From: Paenibacillus silagei
GTDB lineage: Bacteria; Bacillota; Bacilli; Paenibacillales; Paenibacillaceae
Assembly (NCBI RefSeq): GCF_017874735.1
Contig: NZ_JAGGLV010000003.1
Span: 186,001-250,000, forward strand
Direction of reading: 5' to 3'
Length of the DNA stretch: 64,000 nucleotides
A model generated the notes under the pieces. That model made no database searches and was not told the origin of the DNA. It worked only from the letters and a program-made list of their open reading frames with translations. The position numbers and the translations under genes are program-made. This document shows, in pieces, positions 52,023 through 59,878 of this stretch (positions within the stretch are counted from its first letter, which is position 1; the number at the start of each line of letters is the position of its first letter).

Positions 52023-52895
52023 ATGGAGCTTCTTCAATTGCAGTATTTCATCGCGGTTGCCCGCCTGGAGCATATGACCGAGGCTGCACACAGGCTGCAT
52101 GTTACCCAATCCTCACTGAGCAAGACCATTCAGCGGCTTGAGGAGGATCTCGGAGTTCCATTGTTCGACCGGAGCGGGAGGAAGCTGCGGTTGAACGAGC
52201 CGGGACGCCGATTTCTTCAACGTGCAGAGAAGGCGCTGTTCGAATTGGAACAGGGGAGGCAGGAGCTTAAGGACCTGTCCAGCCTGGAGTCCAGCAACCT
52301 TGAATTAGCGGTAACCACCGCGAGTACCTTGCCCGGTATTCTCCGGGAGTTTCGCCTCAAGCTGCCGGACATCCATTTTCACGTACAAATGCTGCCCATG
52401 CAGGAGATGATTCCCCTTCTTCAGAGGGGAGAAGTTGATTTCTGCTTGTCCTCTCCTCCGGTCAGAGGGGAAGAGCTGGAATGTCAGGTGGTCTGTAACG
52501 ATCACATCTACCTTGCCGTTCCAGCCGCTCACCCTCTGGCGGAGCGCAAGAGCCTCGCCTTGATAGAGCTTAAGAATGAGTGGTTTGTGGGTGTCAAACA
52601 AGGTTACGGGATTCGAGATTTGGTGGATTCCGTCTGCCAGGCTTCAGGATTCCTGCCACGCTATGTGTATGAGGGAGACGAACCGGCCCGCTTGATTGAC
52701 CTGGTGGAAGCCGGAATCGGCTTAGCCTTCATCCCGGGTACGGCGAGGAATGCGCAGGATCATATCCGTCTGATTCCGCTGGAAGACGAGGGACTGGTCA
52801 GGGAAATCGCCTTGTTATGGCATAAGAACCGCTATATTTCACAGGCGGGCCTGATTTTCCGCGAGGTTGTTATCGAATATTTCGCTAAGCTATAA
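52023..52895 (+). CDS. LysR-family transcriptional regulator
   Basis: A 290-residue LTTR with N-terminal HTH (MTEAAHRLHVTQSSLSKTIQRLE) and a C-terminal effector domain (FIPGTARNAQDHIRLIPLED). It is divergent from the MFS gene and followed after 22 bases by the second bshB2 and then an acetyltransferase, so it is the probable switch for both transcripts. GGAGGCGGG precedes the ATG. Confidence 0.92.
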   Translation: MELLQLQYFIAVARLEHMTEAAHRLHVTQSSLSKTIQRLEEDLGVPLFDRSGRKLRLNEPGRRFLQRAEKALFELEQGRQELKDLSSLESSNLELAVTTASTLPGILREFRLKLPDIHFHVQMLPMQEMIPLLQRGEVDFCLSSPPVRGEELECQVVCNDHIYLAVPAAHPLAERKSLALIELKNEWFVGVKQGYGIRDLVDSVCQASGFLPRYVYEGDEPARLIDLVEAGIGLAFIPGTARNAQDHIRLIPLEDEGLVREIALLWHKNRYISQAGLIFREVVIEYFAKL

Positions 52896-52917
52896 TGTCA
52901 CCGGGAGGAATGAACCT

Positions 52918-53604
52918 ATGAACGACACACAGATTACAGAACACAAGCGCATACTGGTGGTGTTCCCGCATCCTGATGATGAGGCTTTTACAGCGGCTGG
53001 CACACTGGCGAAGTATATTGAGCAAGGCTCAGAAGTAACCTATGCCTGCCTGACGCTGGGCGAGATGGGCCGGAATATGGGGATTCCTCCATTCGCGAAC
53101 CGGGTAACCTTGCCGGAGATCCGCCGGGAGGAGCTGCGTGCTTCCTGTCAAGCTATCGGGATACAGGACTTAAGAATGATGGGCTTCCACGATAAAATGA
53201 TCGAGTTCGACGACCCGCGCCTGCTGGAGTATACAATACTTTCCCTGCTTCGGGAGCTGACGCCGTCCCTAGTGATTACTTTCTATCCCGGCTACAGCGT
53301 GCATCCGGATCACGATGCCACCGGAGCGGCGGTCATCCGGGCAGTCCACCGCCTGCCTGCCGCTGATCGGCCGGTTGTCCACTGTTGCGCCTTCTCCATC
53401 GGCCATGAGGAGCATATCGGACTATCGGATGTGCATGTCGATGTCACCGCATACTTGGACAAGAAGATGGCTTCTATCCAGGCACACCGTTCGCAATTCC
53501 AAGCGGCGGAGCTTGTCGGCAATCAGGAGCTGACGGCGGAGGAGATTCAGCTCCGCTTCGGGCAGGAAGCCTTCTGGACCTACCCCATGAACACACAACA
53601 CTAA
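52918..53604 (+). CDS. BshB2 paralogue, LmbE/PIG-L deacetylase
   Basis: A 228-residue protein with PHPDDE (17-22), TLGEMGRNMG, GFHDKMIEF and HPDHDATGAAV. It is well over half identical by eye to the bshB2 product encoded 5.5 kb upstream. ATG 52918 follows GGGAGGAA; the frame upstream overlaps the LysR gene. It lacks a yojF neighbour and sits in a LysR/exporter/acetyltransferase setting, so I infer a specialised role, for example bacillithiol S-conjugate amidase in detoxification, rather than a second synthesis enzyme. Confidence 0.85.
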   Translation: MNDTQITEHKRILVVFPHPDDEAFTAAGTLAKYIEQGSEVTYACLTLGEMGRNMGIPPFANRVTLPEIRREELRASCQAIGIQDLRMMGFHDKMIEFDDPRLLEYTILSLLRELTPSLVITFYPGYSVHPDHDATGAAVIRAVHRLPAADRPVVHCCAFSIGHEEHIGLSDVHVDVTAYLDKKMASIQAHRSQFQAAELVGNQELTAEEIQLRFGQEAFWTYPMNTQH

Positions 53605-53623
53605 GAGAAGGCAGGAATCACCT

Positions 53624-54244
53624 ATGAATCTAATGAATCAAAAAGATAGAATGCTTGCAGGATTACCCTATAAAGCGTGGCTGGACGGATTAACTGAAGA
53701 GCGGACAGCCGCCAGGCTGCTGGTTCACCAGCTCAATTCACTTTCTCCAGACGCTCATGAGGAGAGAGACGGGCTGATCCGCAAGCTTTTGGGCAAGACG
53801 GGGGAGCTTGTGCATATTGAGACTCCCTTCCGCTGCGATTATGGGTCGAATATCACTGTAGGGAATAATTTCTATGCCAATTTCAACTGTACGATTCTCG
53901 ATGTAGGCAAGGTGGTCATCGGCGAGAATGTCATGTTCGCTCCGAATGTATCGCTTTACACAGCAGGACATCCTGTCCATCCCGATTCCCGGAATTCAGG
54001 CTATGAATACGGGATTGCCATCACCATCGGCAACAATGTGTGGATCGGCGGCAATGTCATTGTGAATCCGGGGGTAACCATCGGGAATAATGTAGTTATC
54101 GGAGCGGGGAGCGTAGTGACCAAGGATATCCCGGATAATGTGATCGCCGTAGGCAGCCCGTGCAGAATTGTCCGTGAGATCACGGAGGAAGACCGGAAAT
54201 TCTATTACAAGGATAGAGAATTTGACGTCACGGACTACGTGTAG
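53624..54244 (+). CDS. Sugar O-acetyltransferase (maltose/galactoside type)
   Basis: A 206-residue left-handed beta-helix protein. The N-terminal helical cap MLAGLPYKAWLDGLTEERTAA is the Maa/LacA signature; hexapeptide repeats (ITVGNN, VVIGEN, ITIGNN, VTIGNN, VVIGAG) follow, and the catalytic histidine lies in YTAGHPVHP. It transfers acetyl from CoA to sugar or amino-sugar hydroxyls. It starts 19 bases after the bshB2 paralogue, so both are likely co-expressed; the glucosamine part of bacillithiol products is a conceivable target. Confidence 0.88.
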   Translation: MNLMNQKDRMLAGLPYKAWLDGLTEERTAARLLVHQLNSLSPDAHEERDGLIRKLLGKTGELVHIETPFRCDYGSNITVGNNFYANFNCTILDVGKVVIGENVMFAPNVSLYTAGHPVHPDSRNSGYEYGIAITIGNNVWIGGNVIVNPGVTIGNNVVIGAGSVVTKDIPDNVIAVGSPCRIVREITEEDRKFYYKDREFDVTDYV

Positions 54245-54282
54245 AATCGCTGCTATACCGTCCTTAAGGGACAGGATTCGTT

Positions 54283-54981
54283 CTAAATTAGCACATAAGT
54301 AGCCCTCAGCGGCCCATGTACCCCGACGACAAGCTTCATTTCGATATCGGCGGAATTGGAGGGACCGGAGATGAAGTTAATCGATGAACCCACCGGTTCC
54401 CCGTCCTGAATTCTCCGGTTAAGCGCTGCGGCGGCATCCGTGGAGCGGAGCACCAGCTTCTCACGTTCAACCACCGCAATATAATGGGCGGGCAGGAAAT
54501 GGAGCGACCGGCCCTGATCGGGGCGGCTCTCCAGAACAACCGTTCCAGATTCCGCAAGTGCACAGTCGGCGAAGACTATGGCTGTATTCGCCGATTCAGC
54601 ACGCCTGATATTCTCCGCCCGTCCCGCAGCTTCTTCCCATACGGCAGCATCCGGGAAAGCCAGCCCGTACTCCCTGAACCGGGGATCACCGGATGTCATC
54701 ACGTTCCCGCCGCCATTTGCCTCTATCAGATCATCTAACGTTCTCTGCAACAGCTCCCGTGTCGATTCAATTACCTGGGTGTGGATGAAGAAGCACTGTT
54801 CCTTAAGAATCTCCACCAGATTGTCCGTGGTAAGCGGGCCGTAGCTGTCAGGAATGAACTCCCGGATTGCAGGACGCTGAACCTCAGTCCTCCGTTCCCG
54901 GCCCAGCTTGGCGGCAATCGTATTCAGAAAAGCCTCCTTATTCGTGTTTCTGTTCGTGCTCGTGTTGGTGGTTGCTGTCAT
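54283..54981 (-). CDS. lutC: Lactate utilization protein LutC
   Basis: A 232-residue LUD-domain protein of the LutC/YkgG type with [28 protein letters not shown] and a C-terminal [25 protein letters not shown] at 54981 follows AAAGGAGG and overlaps the lutB stop by four bases; the frame runs 11 codons further upstream but those cover the ribosome site. It forms the lactate oxidation complex with LutA and LutB. Confidence 0.92.
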   Translation of the reverse strand: MTATTNTSTNRNTNKEAFLNTIAAKLGRERRTEVQRPAIREFIPDSYGPLTTDNLVEILKEQCFFIHTQVIESTRELLQRTLDDLIEANGGGNVMTSGDPRFREYGLAFPDAAVWEEAAGRAENIRRAESANTAIVFADCALAESGTVVLESRPDQGRSLHFLPAHYIAVVEREKLVLRSTDAAAALNRRIQDGEPVGSSINFISGPSNSADIEMKLVVGVHGPLRATYVLI

Positions 54982-56405
54982 TGCTCTGCGCCTCCTTTCC
55001 GTTGCTCCAGCCATGCCCGGAAGCTGTCCTTCTGCTTGACGGGCTGCTTCAGGTCGCGGGAACGAATCCAGCCCTGAAGCAAGGCTGGTCCTCTTACAAT
55101 ACGGCCCTGCTTGCTCATCATCCGGCTTGCAGAGTGGGCGAACCGCAGGGTTTTGCCGAACAGGGCAGGGGAAGAGAGTAGCTTGGCGGCGGCCTTCATC
55201 TGGATCCGGTCGGCAGCGCCGGTCCTCTTCTGCTTCACAATATTCTGGCGGTGCATAATGAGCTGCTCATGCAGCGGGATTTTTACCGGACAGACATCTG
55301 TACACGCCCCGCACAGGCTGGAAGCATACGGCAGCTCCTTATAATCGTCATAACCGCCAAGCAGCGGGGTGATGACCGCCCCAATCGGCCCCGGATAGAT
55401 CGATCCGTAAGCATGGCCGCCGATATGGCGGTAGATCGGACAGACGTTCAGACATGCACCGCAGCGGATACACTGCAGCGCTTCGTTGAATTCACTTCCG
55501 AGAATATCGGACCGCCCGTTATCGACGACTACCAGATGGAATTCCTCAGGGCCGTCTGTCTCACCCGCCGCTGAAGGACCCATAACCGTGATATAGCTGG
55601 TTAGTTTCTGTCCTACGGCGCTGCGGCAGAGCAGATTATCCAGTACCTCCATCTCCTCCAGAGTCGGCACAATCCGCTCCATGCCCATTACCGCGATATG
55701 CGTCTTGGGAATGGCAGCCGTAAGATCGCCATTGCCCTCATTGGTGACGAGATTAATCGCTCCGAGATTGGCTATGGCGAAGTTGCAGCCTGTAATTCCG
55801 ACCTCCGCTTCCAGGAACTTCTGCCGCAGGACCGTGCGGGCAAATCCGGCCAGATTCTCTGGAGTTTCATCGCCTGTATAACCAAGCTTCTCTGTGAATA
55901 CCCGCTTGATTTGCCTCCGGTCCTTATGCAAGGCGGGAGCCACGATATGCGAGGGTGGGTCCCAATCATCCATCTGGAGGATGTATTCTCCAAGATCCGT
56001 CTCCGTCAGCTCACAGCCTGCTTCAAGCAGAACGCGGTTCAGCTCTATTTCTTCCGTGACCATGGATTTCGATTTGACGATCTTCGTGGCTTGTTTGCGC
56101 ACAATAACATCCCGGATATAAGAGCTGGCTTCTTCTTTGGTCGCTGCAAAATAGATATGCCCGCCCTGTCGCTCAATATTGCCGGCAAGCTGCTCCAGAT
56201 AATAATCCAGATTCTCCAGAGTGTGCTGGCGGATAAGCTGGCCTACATTCCGCCACTGCTCCCAGTCACCGAGCGCAGTGGCCGCAGACAGACGTCTTGT
56301 CTTGAGACTGTCCTGCGCCGAACCCACGGCACTGCGCATGAAGGAATCCCCAAGGCCATCCGTCGTCCGTTCGCTGAAATTACGTGAATCCGTCTGCAGG
56401 CTCAA
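54978..56405 (-). CDS. lutB: Lactate utilization iron-sulfur protein LutB
   Basis: A 475-residue protein with a LUD domain (residues about 75-300, [20 protein letters not shown]) and two [4Fe-4S] ferredoxin motifs, [12 protein letters not shown] and [12 protein letters not shown], then a C-terminal helical part. LutB passes electrons from lactate oxidation through LutA towards the respiratory chain. Start overlaps lutA by four bases. The family length is about 475, so it is complete. Confidence 0.95.
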   Translation of the reverse strand: MSLQTDSRNFSERTTDGLGDSFMRSAVGSAQDSLKTRRLSAATALGDWEQWRNVGQLIRQHTLENLDYYLEQLAGNIERQGGHIYFAATKEEASSYIRDVIVRKQATKIVKSKSMVTEEIELNRVLLEAGCELTETDLGEYILQMDDWDPPSHIVAPALHKDRRQIKRVFTEKLGYTGDETPENLAGFARTVLRQKFLEAEVGITGCNFAIANLGAINLVTNEGNGDLTAAIPKTHIAVMGMERIVPTLEEMEVLDNLLCRSAVGQKLTSYITVMGPSAAGETDGPEEFHLVVVDNGRSDILGSEFNEALQCIRCGACLNVCPIYRHIGGHAYGSIYPGPIGAVITPLLGGYDDYKELPYASSLCGACTDVCPVKIPLHEQLIMHRQNIVKQKRTGAADRIQMKAAAKLLSSPALFGKTLRFAHSASRMMSKQGRIVRGPALLQGWIRSRDLKQPVKQKDSFRAWLEQRKGGAEQ

Positions 56406-57151
56406 GTCCGGCTTCCCCCTTTGCTAACTACAGGCTGATGTTGATTCAATACCTCTGCAATATGCATGATCCTTACAGGCTCACCCTTACGTGACAGGCG
56501 TCCCCCGATATTCAGCAGACAGCCCATGTCTGCACTGATTAGAATATCCGCTCCCGTATCCATGACACAGCCGCATTTCTCATCCACCATCTGCTCCGAG
56601 ATTTCAGGCATCTTCACCGCAAAGGTTCCGCCGAACCCGCAGCAGTTATCGCTGTTCTTGAGCGGCTCAAGCTTCAGTCCCTTCACCTGCTCCAGCAGCT
56701 GGAAGGGGGTTTCCTTCTCTCCGAGAAGTCTGGTCATATGACAGGAACGATGGTAGGTTGCGGTGCCTTCGAGAGTTGCACCCACATCGGTTACCCCCAG
56801 TACTTTGACAATGAATTGGGTCAGCTCGTAGGATTTCTCTTTCAAAGCAACCGCTTTCAATTCCCAATCGGGGTCACCCCGGAAGATCTTCGGATATTCA
56901 TGAAACATAGCGATGCAGGAGCCGGATGGTCCTACGACATAATCCGAAGCCTCGAAGGCCAGTATCATGTTCTGCATAGCCAGCTTGGATTCCTGCAGAT
57001 AACCGCTGTTGTAGGTAGGCTGGCCGCAGCAGATCTGTGAAGCGGGATAATCGATCTCGCAGCCAAGCCGCTCCAGGACCTCCACCATGGCAATCCCGAC
57101 ATTCGGGCTCATAAGGTCTACCAAACAAGTAGAAAAAATACTGACTCGCAC
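56402..57151 (-). CDS. lutA: Lactate utilization protein LutA
   Basis: A 249-residue protein with two cysteine-rich CCG domains (QICCGQP and NCCGFGG) of the heterodisulfide-reductase/GlpC type. I choose GTG at 57151 ([14 protein letters not shown]), because GGGAGGGGTAGGA lies directly before it and B. subtilis LutA begins at the same point; an upstream ATG would include the ribosome site. First gene of lutABC, which oxidises L-lactate to pyruvate. It is divergent from aldA. Confidence 0.93.
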   Translation of the reverse strand: MRVSIFSTCLVDLMSPNVGIAMVEVLERLGCEIDYPASQICCGQPTYNSGYLQESKLAMQNMILAFEASDYVVGPSGSCIAMFHEYPKIFRGDPDWELKAVALKEKSYELTQFIVKVLGVTDVGATLEGTATYHRSCHMTRLLGEKETPFQLLEQVKGLKLEPLKNSDNCCGFGGTFAVKMPEISEQMVDEKCGCVMDTGADILISADMGCLLNIGGRLSRKGEPVRIMHIAEVLNQHQPVVSKGGSRT

Positions 57152-57195
57152 TCCTACCCCTCCCATCAATGAAAACCTATGTTCACAGCTTAACT

Positions 57196-57249
57196 CAATA
57201 AGTCAATGAAAAACAACACAAAAACAAATAAAAAATGTGAAACTTATTG
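57196..57249. promoter_or_regulatory. Inverted repeat spanning the lutABC/aldA divergent promoters
   Basis: CAATAAGT (57196-57203) and ACTTATTG (57242-57249) form an eight-base inverted repeat about 46 bases centre to centre. The right arm overlaps the aldA -35 TTGACA, and the left arm overlaps a minus-strand TTGACT that could serve lutA. Two such half-sites suit a dimeric regulator acting on both promoters. Confidence 0.5.
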
Positions 57250-57276
57250 ACAATAAATATTGATAGCGTTTACACT
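57247..57276 (+). promoter_or_regulatory. aldA promoter with overlapping cre (CcpA) site
   Basis: TTGACA (57247-57252), an 18-base spacer and TACACT (57271-57276). TGATAGCGTTTACA at 57261-57274 fits the cre consensus TGWNANCGNTNWCA at every position and overlaps the -10, which is the classic placement for CcpA repression by preferred sugars. Confidence 0.75.
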
Positions 57277-57327
57277 ATGATTGGGTAATTGGGATAATGG
57301 AATAATCTACCTTGAGGGGGAGAAACA

Positions 57328-58773
57328 GTGACCAAGCATTTGATGTATATCGACGGCCAATTTACGGAATCCGAAGGCAAAGAGTGGATGGATGTTACCA
57401 ATCCGGCAACCGATGAAGTGATCTCACAGGTTCCCAAGGCTACAAGGAATGATGTCATACGTGCCATTGATGCAGCAGAGCAGGCCCAGGCAGCGTGGGA
57501 GGAGACTCCGGCGGTAGAGCGCGGCAAGTATTTGCATGCGATTGCTGACGGGATTCGGGCAGAGGCGGACAGCATCGCCAGGCTGATCTCGGAGGAAGTC
57601 GGCAAGACCCTGGAATTATCCACCGTAGAGGTTCATTTCACTGCGGATTATTTGGATTATATGGCGGAATGGGCACGGCGTTATGAGGGGGAGATCGTGC
57701 AGAGCGACCGTGATAATGAGCATATTTTTGTATTCAAAAGAGCGATTGGCGTCACCACGGGCATTCTGCCCTGGAACTTCCCGTTCTTCCTGATCGCTAG
57801 AAAAATGGCCCCGGCGCTCATCACCGGCAACACGATTGTCGTGAAGCCCAGCGCGGAATCTCCGAACAATGCCATGGCGTTCAGCCGGATCGTGGATCAG
57901 TCCGGATTACCTAAGGGGGTATTCAACCTTATTACAGGAAGAGGTGCAGAAGTGGGCAACGAGCTGTCCAGTAATGCGAAGGTAGGCATGGTTAGTCTTA
58001 CCGGCAGCGTACCGGCAGGGCAGAAGGTTATGGAGGCGGCGGCTGAGAATATCATCAAGGTCAGCCTGGAGCTGGGCGGCAAAGCGCCTGCCATCGTCAT
58101 GAAGGATGCCGATCTGGAGCTGGCTGTTCAGGCGATTGTGGCTTCCCGGGTCATTAATACAGGCCAGGTCTGTAACTGTGCGGAGCGTGTCTATGTCCAT
58201 GAAGATATCAAGGAGGAGTTCACTACGCGGCTGGTTGAAGCGATGAAGGCCGTGAAGTACGGAGACCCGCTCAAGGACACAGACATCCAGATGGGACCGC
58301 TCATCAACAAGGCCGCGCAGGAATCGGTTCAGCAGAAGGTAGACCGGGCTGTTCAAGAAGGGGCTAAAATCGCCCTAGGCGGTAAAAAAGTAGCAGGAAC
58401 CGGCAGTTTCTTTGAGCCGACAGTGATCACAGACGCTACGAATGAGATGGAGATTGTGCAGGATGAAATTTTCGGTCCGGTTATTCCTGTCATCTCATTC
58501 TCAACCCTGGATGAGGCGATTGCACTCGCTAATGACAGTGAATTTGGCTTAACCTCATCGCTGTACACCCAGAATCTGAATGTCGCCATGAAAGTAATCA
58601 AGCGGCTGAAATACGGGGAGACGTACATCAACCGCGAGAATTTCGAAGCGATGCAGGGCTTCCATGCAGGCTGGAGAAAATCCGGCATCGGCGGCGCTGA
58701 CGGCAAGCACGGCTTGAACGAATACCTCCAGACGCATGTCGTCTACTTGCAGTACGACAAGTCAGTTAACTGA
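57328..58773 (+). CDS. aldA: Lactaldehyde/glycolaldehyde dehydrogenase AldA
   Basis: The 481-residue enzyme is close to E. coli AldA throughout: MYIDGQF start, EVHFTADYLDYMAEWARRYEG, ILPWNFPFFLIARKMAPAL, catalytic glutamate in LELGGKAP and cysteine in GQVCNCAERVY, and the C-terminus GGADGKHGLNEYLQTHVVYLQ. AldA oxidises L-lactaldehyde (from fucose and rhamnose breakdown) to L-lactate with NAD, and also glycolaldehyde. The divergent lutABC oxidises that lactate to pyruvate. The upstream cre suggests glucose repression. GTG 57328 follows TTGAGGGGGAG. Confidence 0.93.
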   Translation: MTKHLMYIDGQFTESEGKEWMDVTNPATDEVISQVPKATRNDVIRAIDAAEQAQAAWEETPAVERGKYLHAIADGIRAEADSIARLISEEVGKTLELSTVEVHFTADYLDYMAEWARRYEGEIVQSDRDNEHIFVFKRAIGVTTGILPWNFPFFLIARKMAPALITGNTIVVKPSAESPNNAMAFSRIVDQSGLPKGVFNLITGRGAEVGNELSSNAKVGMVSLTGSVPAGQKVMEAAAENIIKVSLELGGKAPAIVMKDADLELAVQAIVASRVINTGQVCNCAERVYVHEDIKEEFTTRLVEAMKAVKYGDPLKDTDIQMGPLINKAAQESVQQKVDRAVQEGAKIALGGKKVAGTGSFFEPTVITDATNEMEIVQDEIFGPVIPVISFSTLDEAIALANDSEFGLTSSLYTQNLNVAMKVIKRLKYGETYINRENFEAMQGFHAGWRKSGIGGADGKHGLNEYLQTHVVYLQYDKSVN

Positions 58774-58803
58774 ATACGCAGCGATTGTTTGCTGCTTGCA
58801 GAT

Positions 58804-58834
58804 AGCGGCCCATGTTTTGGGGGCCGTTATTTTT
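58804..58834 (+). terminator. Terminator after aldA
   Basis: AGCGGCCC and GGGGGCCGT pair around ATGTTTT, then TATTTTTGTTGTTTTT. It ends 60 bases after the stop. Confidence 0.8.
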
Positions 58835-58874
58835 GTTGTTTTTCGGAGAGGCAGATGCGAGGGGCGGCAGGGGC

Positions 58875-59088
58875 ATATGTAGGCGGAAAAGCGACTACAA
58901 GGGGTGTTTCGAAGGCGCGTGGACCAAATGTAATCGAAAAACCGACTACATTTGGCGCGGCGGAGGCGCGTGGGGCAAATGTAATCGAAAAACCGACCAC
59001 ATTCTCCACAGCGGAGGTGTGTGGACCAAATGTAATCGAAAAACCGATCACATTCAGCGTGGCGGGGGCGAGTGGACCAAATGTAATA
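58875..59088. repeat. Intergenic tandem array E2, 51-bp period, related to E1
   Basis: Unit starts at 58926, 58977, 59028 and 59079 are 51 bases apart; a decayed unit lies at about 58875. Each carries AATGTAATCG, loop AAAAAC and an arm CGACTACATT, CGACCACATT or CGATCACATT, the same hairpin as E1 34 kb away. The last unit is cut after AATGTAAT. Linkers differ from E1 (GCGGAGGCGCGTGG-like). The array sits directly behind the aldA terminator. Confidence 0.92.
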
Positions 59089-59099
59089 AATGGCGCAGT

Positions 59100-59478
59100 C
59101 TGACCGCTTAGAAGATTTTTGACGGAATTCATGGTTACGTGGTGAGGTCGGCAGGTACAGAAGAAGCTGCAAGAATTAAGGTGAATGAAGGCCATATCGG
59201 ATGGTCAGATTTGTTGTAATGGAGAAAAAGCATTTGAGAAGGTTGATATAGATTTATGGATGAAGAACTAATAGAAATATTGAAATCCAGAGTATCCGAT
59301 TATATAGAAGTCCCGGAATGAAGTACAAGCAGACAGACGAGCCCGTCAAGCTGACCTCTGATTGTATAACCTTTGTAGCCAAAAAAGCTGATCTCATAGA
59401 GATGGGCTTTTTTGGATATGGATGAAGGTAAGGCAGCACTTGATGTAAGACTTACCAAAGAAATTAACAAAAAGCAAA
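59100..59478 (+). other. Gene-free stretch with short orphan open frames
   Basis: About 380 A/T-richer bases. I see short frames with poor starts: VRSAGTEEAARIKVNEGHIG (stop at about 59219), MDEELIEILKSRVSDYIEVPE (59256-59321) and MKYKQTDEPVKL (35 residues, overlapping the former by ATGA). Composition differs from the flanks. They may be remnants of a degraded small gene, for example of a toxin or immunity kind, but I cannot identify a family. Confidence 0.35.
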
Positions 59479-59480
59479 AA

Positions 59481-59626
59481 GTAGCGGAGGGGAAATTTGG
59501 AACTGGAGGAGCGGTAGCGACCGCCTTTGTGTTTGGATTTCTACTGCTAAGAGCGGTTTAAATCAAGAAATCCAAACTGGGCAGCGGCCGGAAGTCCAAA
59601 TGTTCACCGCAGCGACGACCAAGCTT
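59481..59626 (+). repeat. Dispersed structured repeat element, copy A (reference copy)
   Basis: Reading: AGCGGAGGGGAAATTTGG, hairpin GGAGCGGTAGCGACCGCC, CTTTGTG, arm TTTGGATTTC, an A/T-rich loop, partner arm GAAATCCAAA, then AGCGGCCGGAAGTCCAAA and CACCGCAGCGACGACC. The long-range arms are perfectly complementary over ten bases. It lies some 250 bases before the beta-mannosidase and points the same way. Copies at 25.9, 6.5 and 43.4 kb show coordinated base changes in the stems. Confidence 0.85.
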
Positions 59627-59878
59627 TGAGTTTTAATCTGAAGCAAGCAGTTGCAGCAGCTGACGTAATAGAATGAGGTTTGATGTTCATCCGCAATTGA
59701 GCAGATTTACAAACGATTTCACAGATATGGGGGCCTTCGGATTCGGGAGCGCGGTGCTATCATTGGTAATGAAACGGCAGGAATTATGGATTGTAAGCGC
59801 ATTAACGGGCTGGCGCCAGAGCCGCTCTTGGTTAGTGGCAGCGCCAAATTACCAGGGTCTGGGGGAACGGAAGAAGCG

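Noticed and set aside
54245..54290. Possible bidirectional terminator between the O-acetyltransferase and lutC
   Set aside because: GTCC-TTAA-GGAC with outer GAATC/GATTC is present, but the stem is interrupted and there is no clear T run in either direction.
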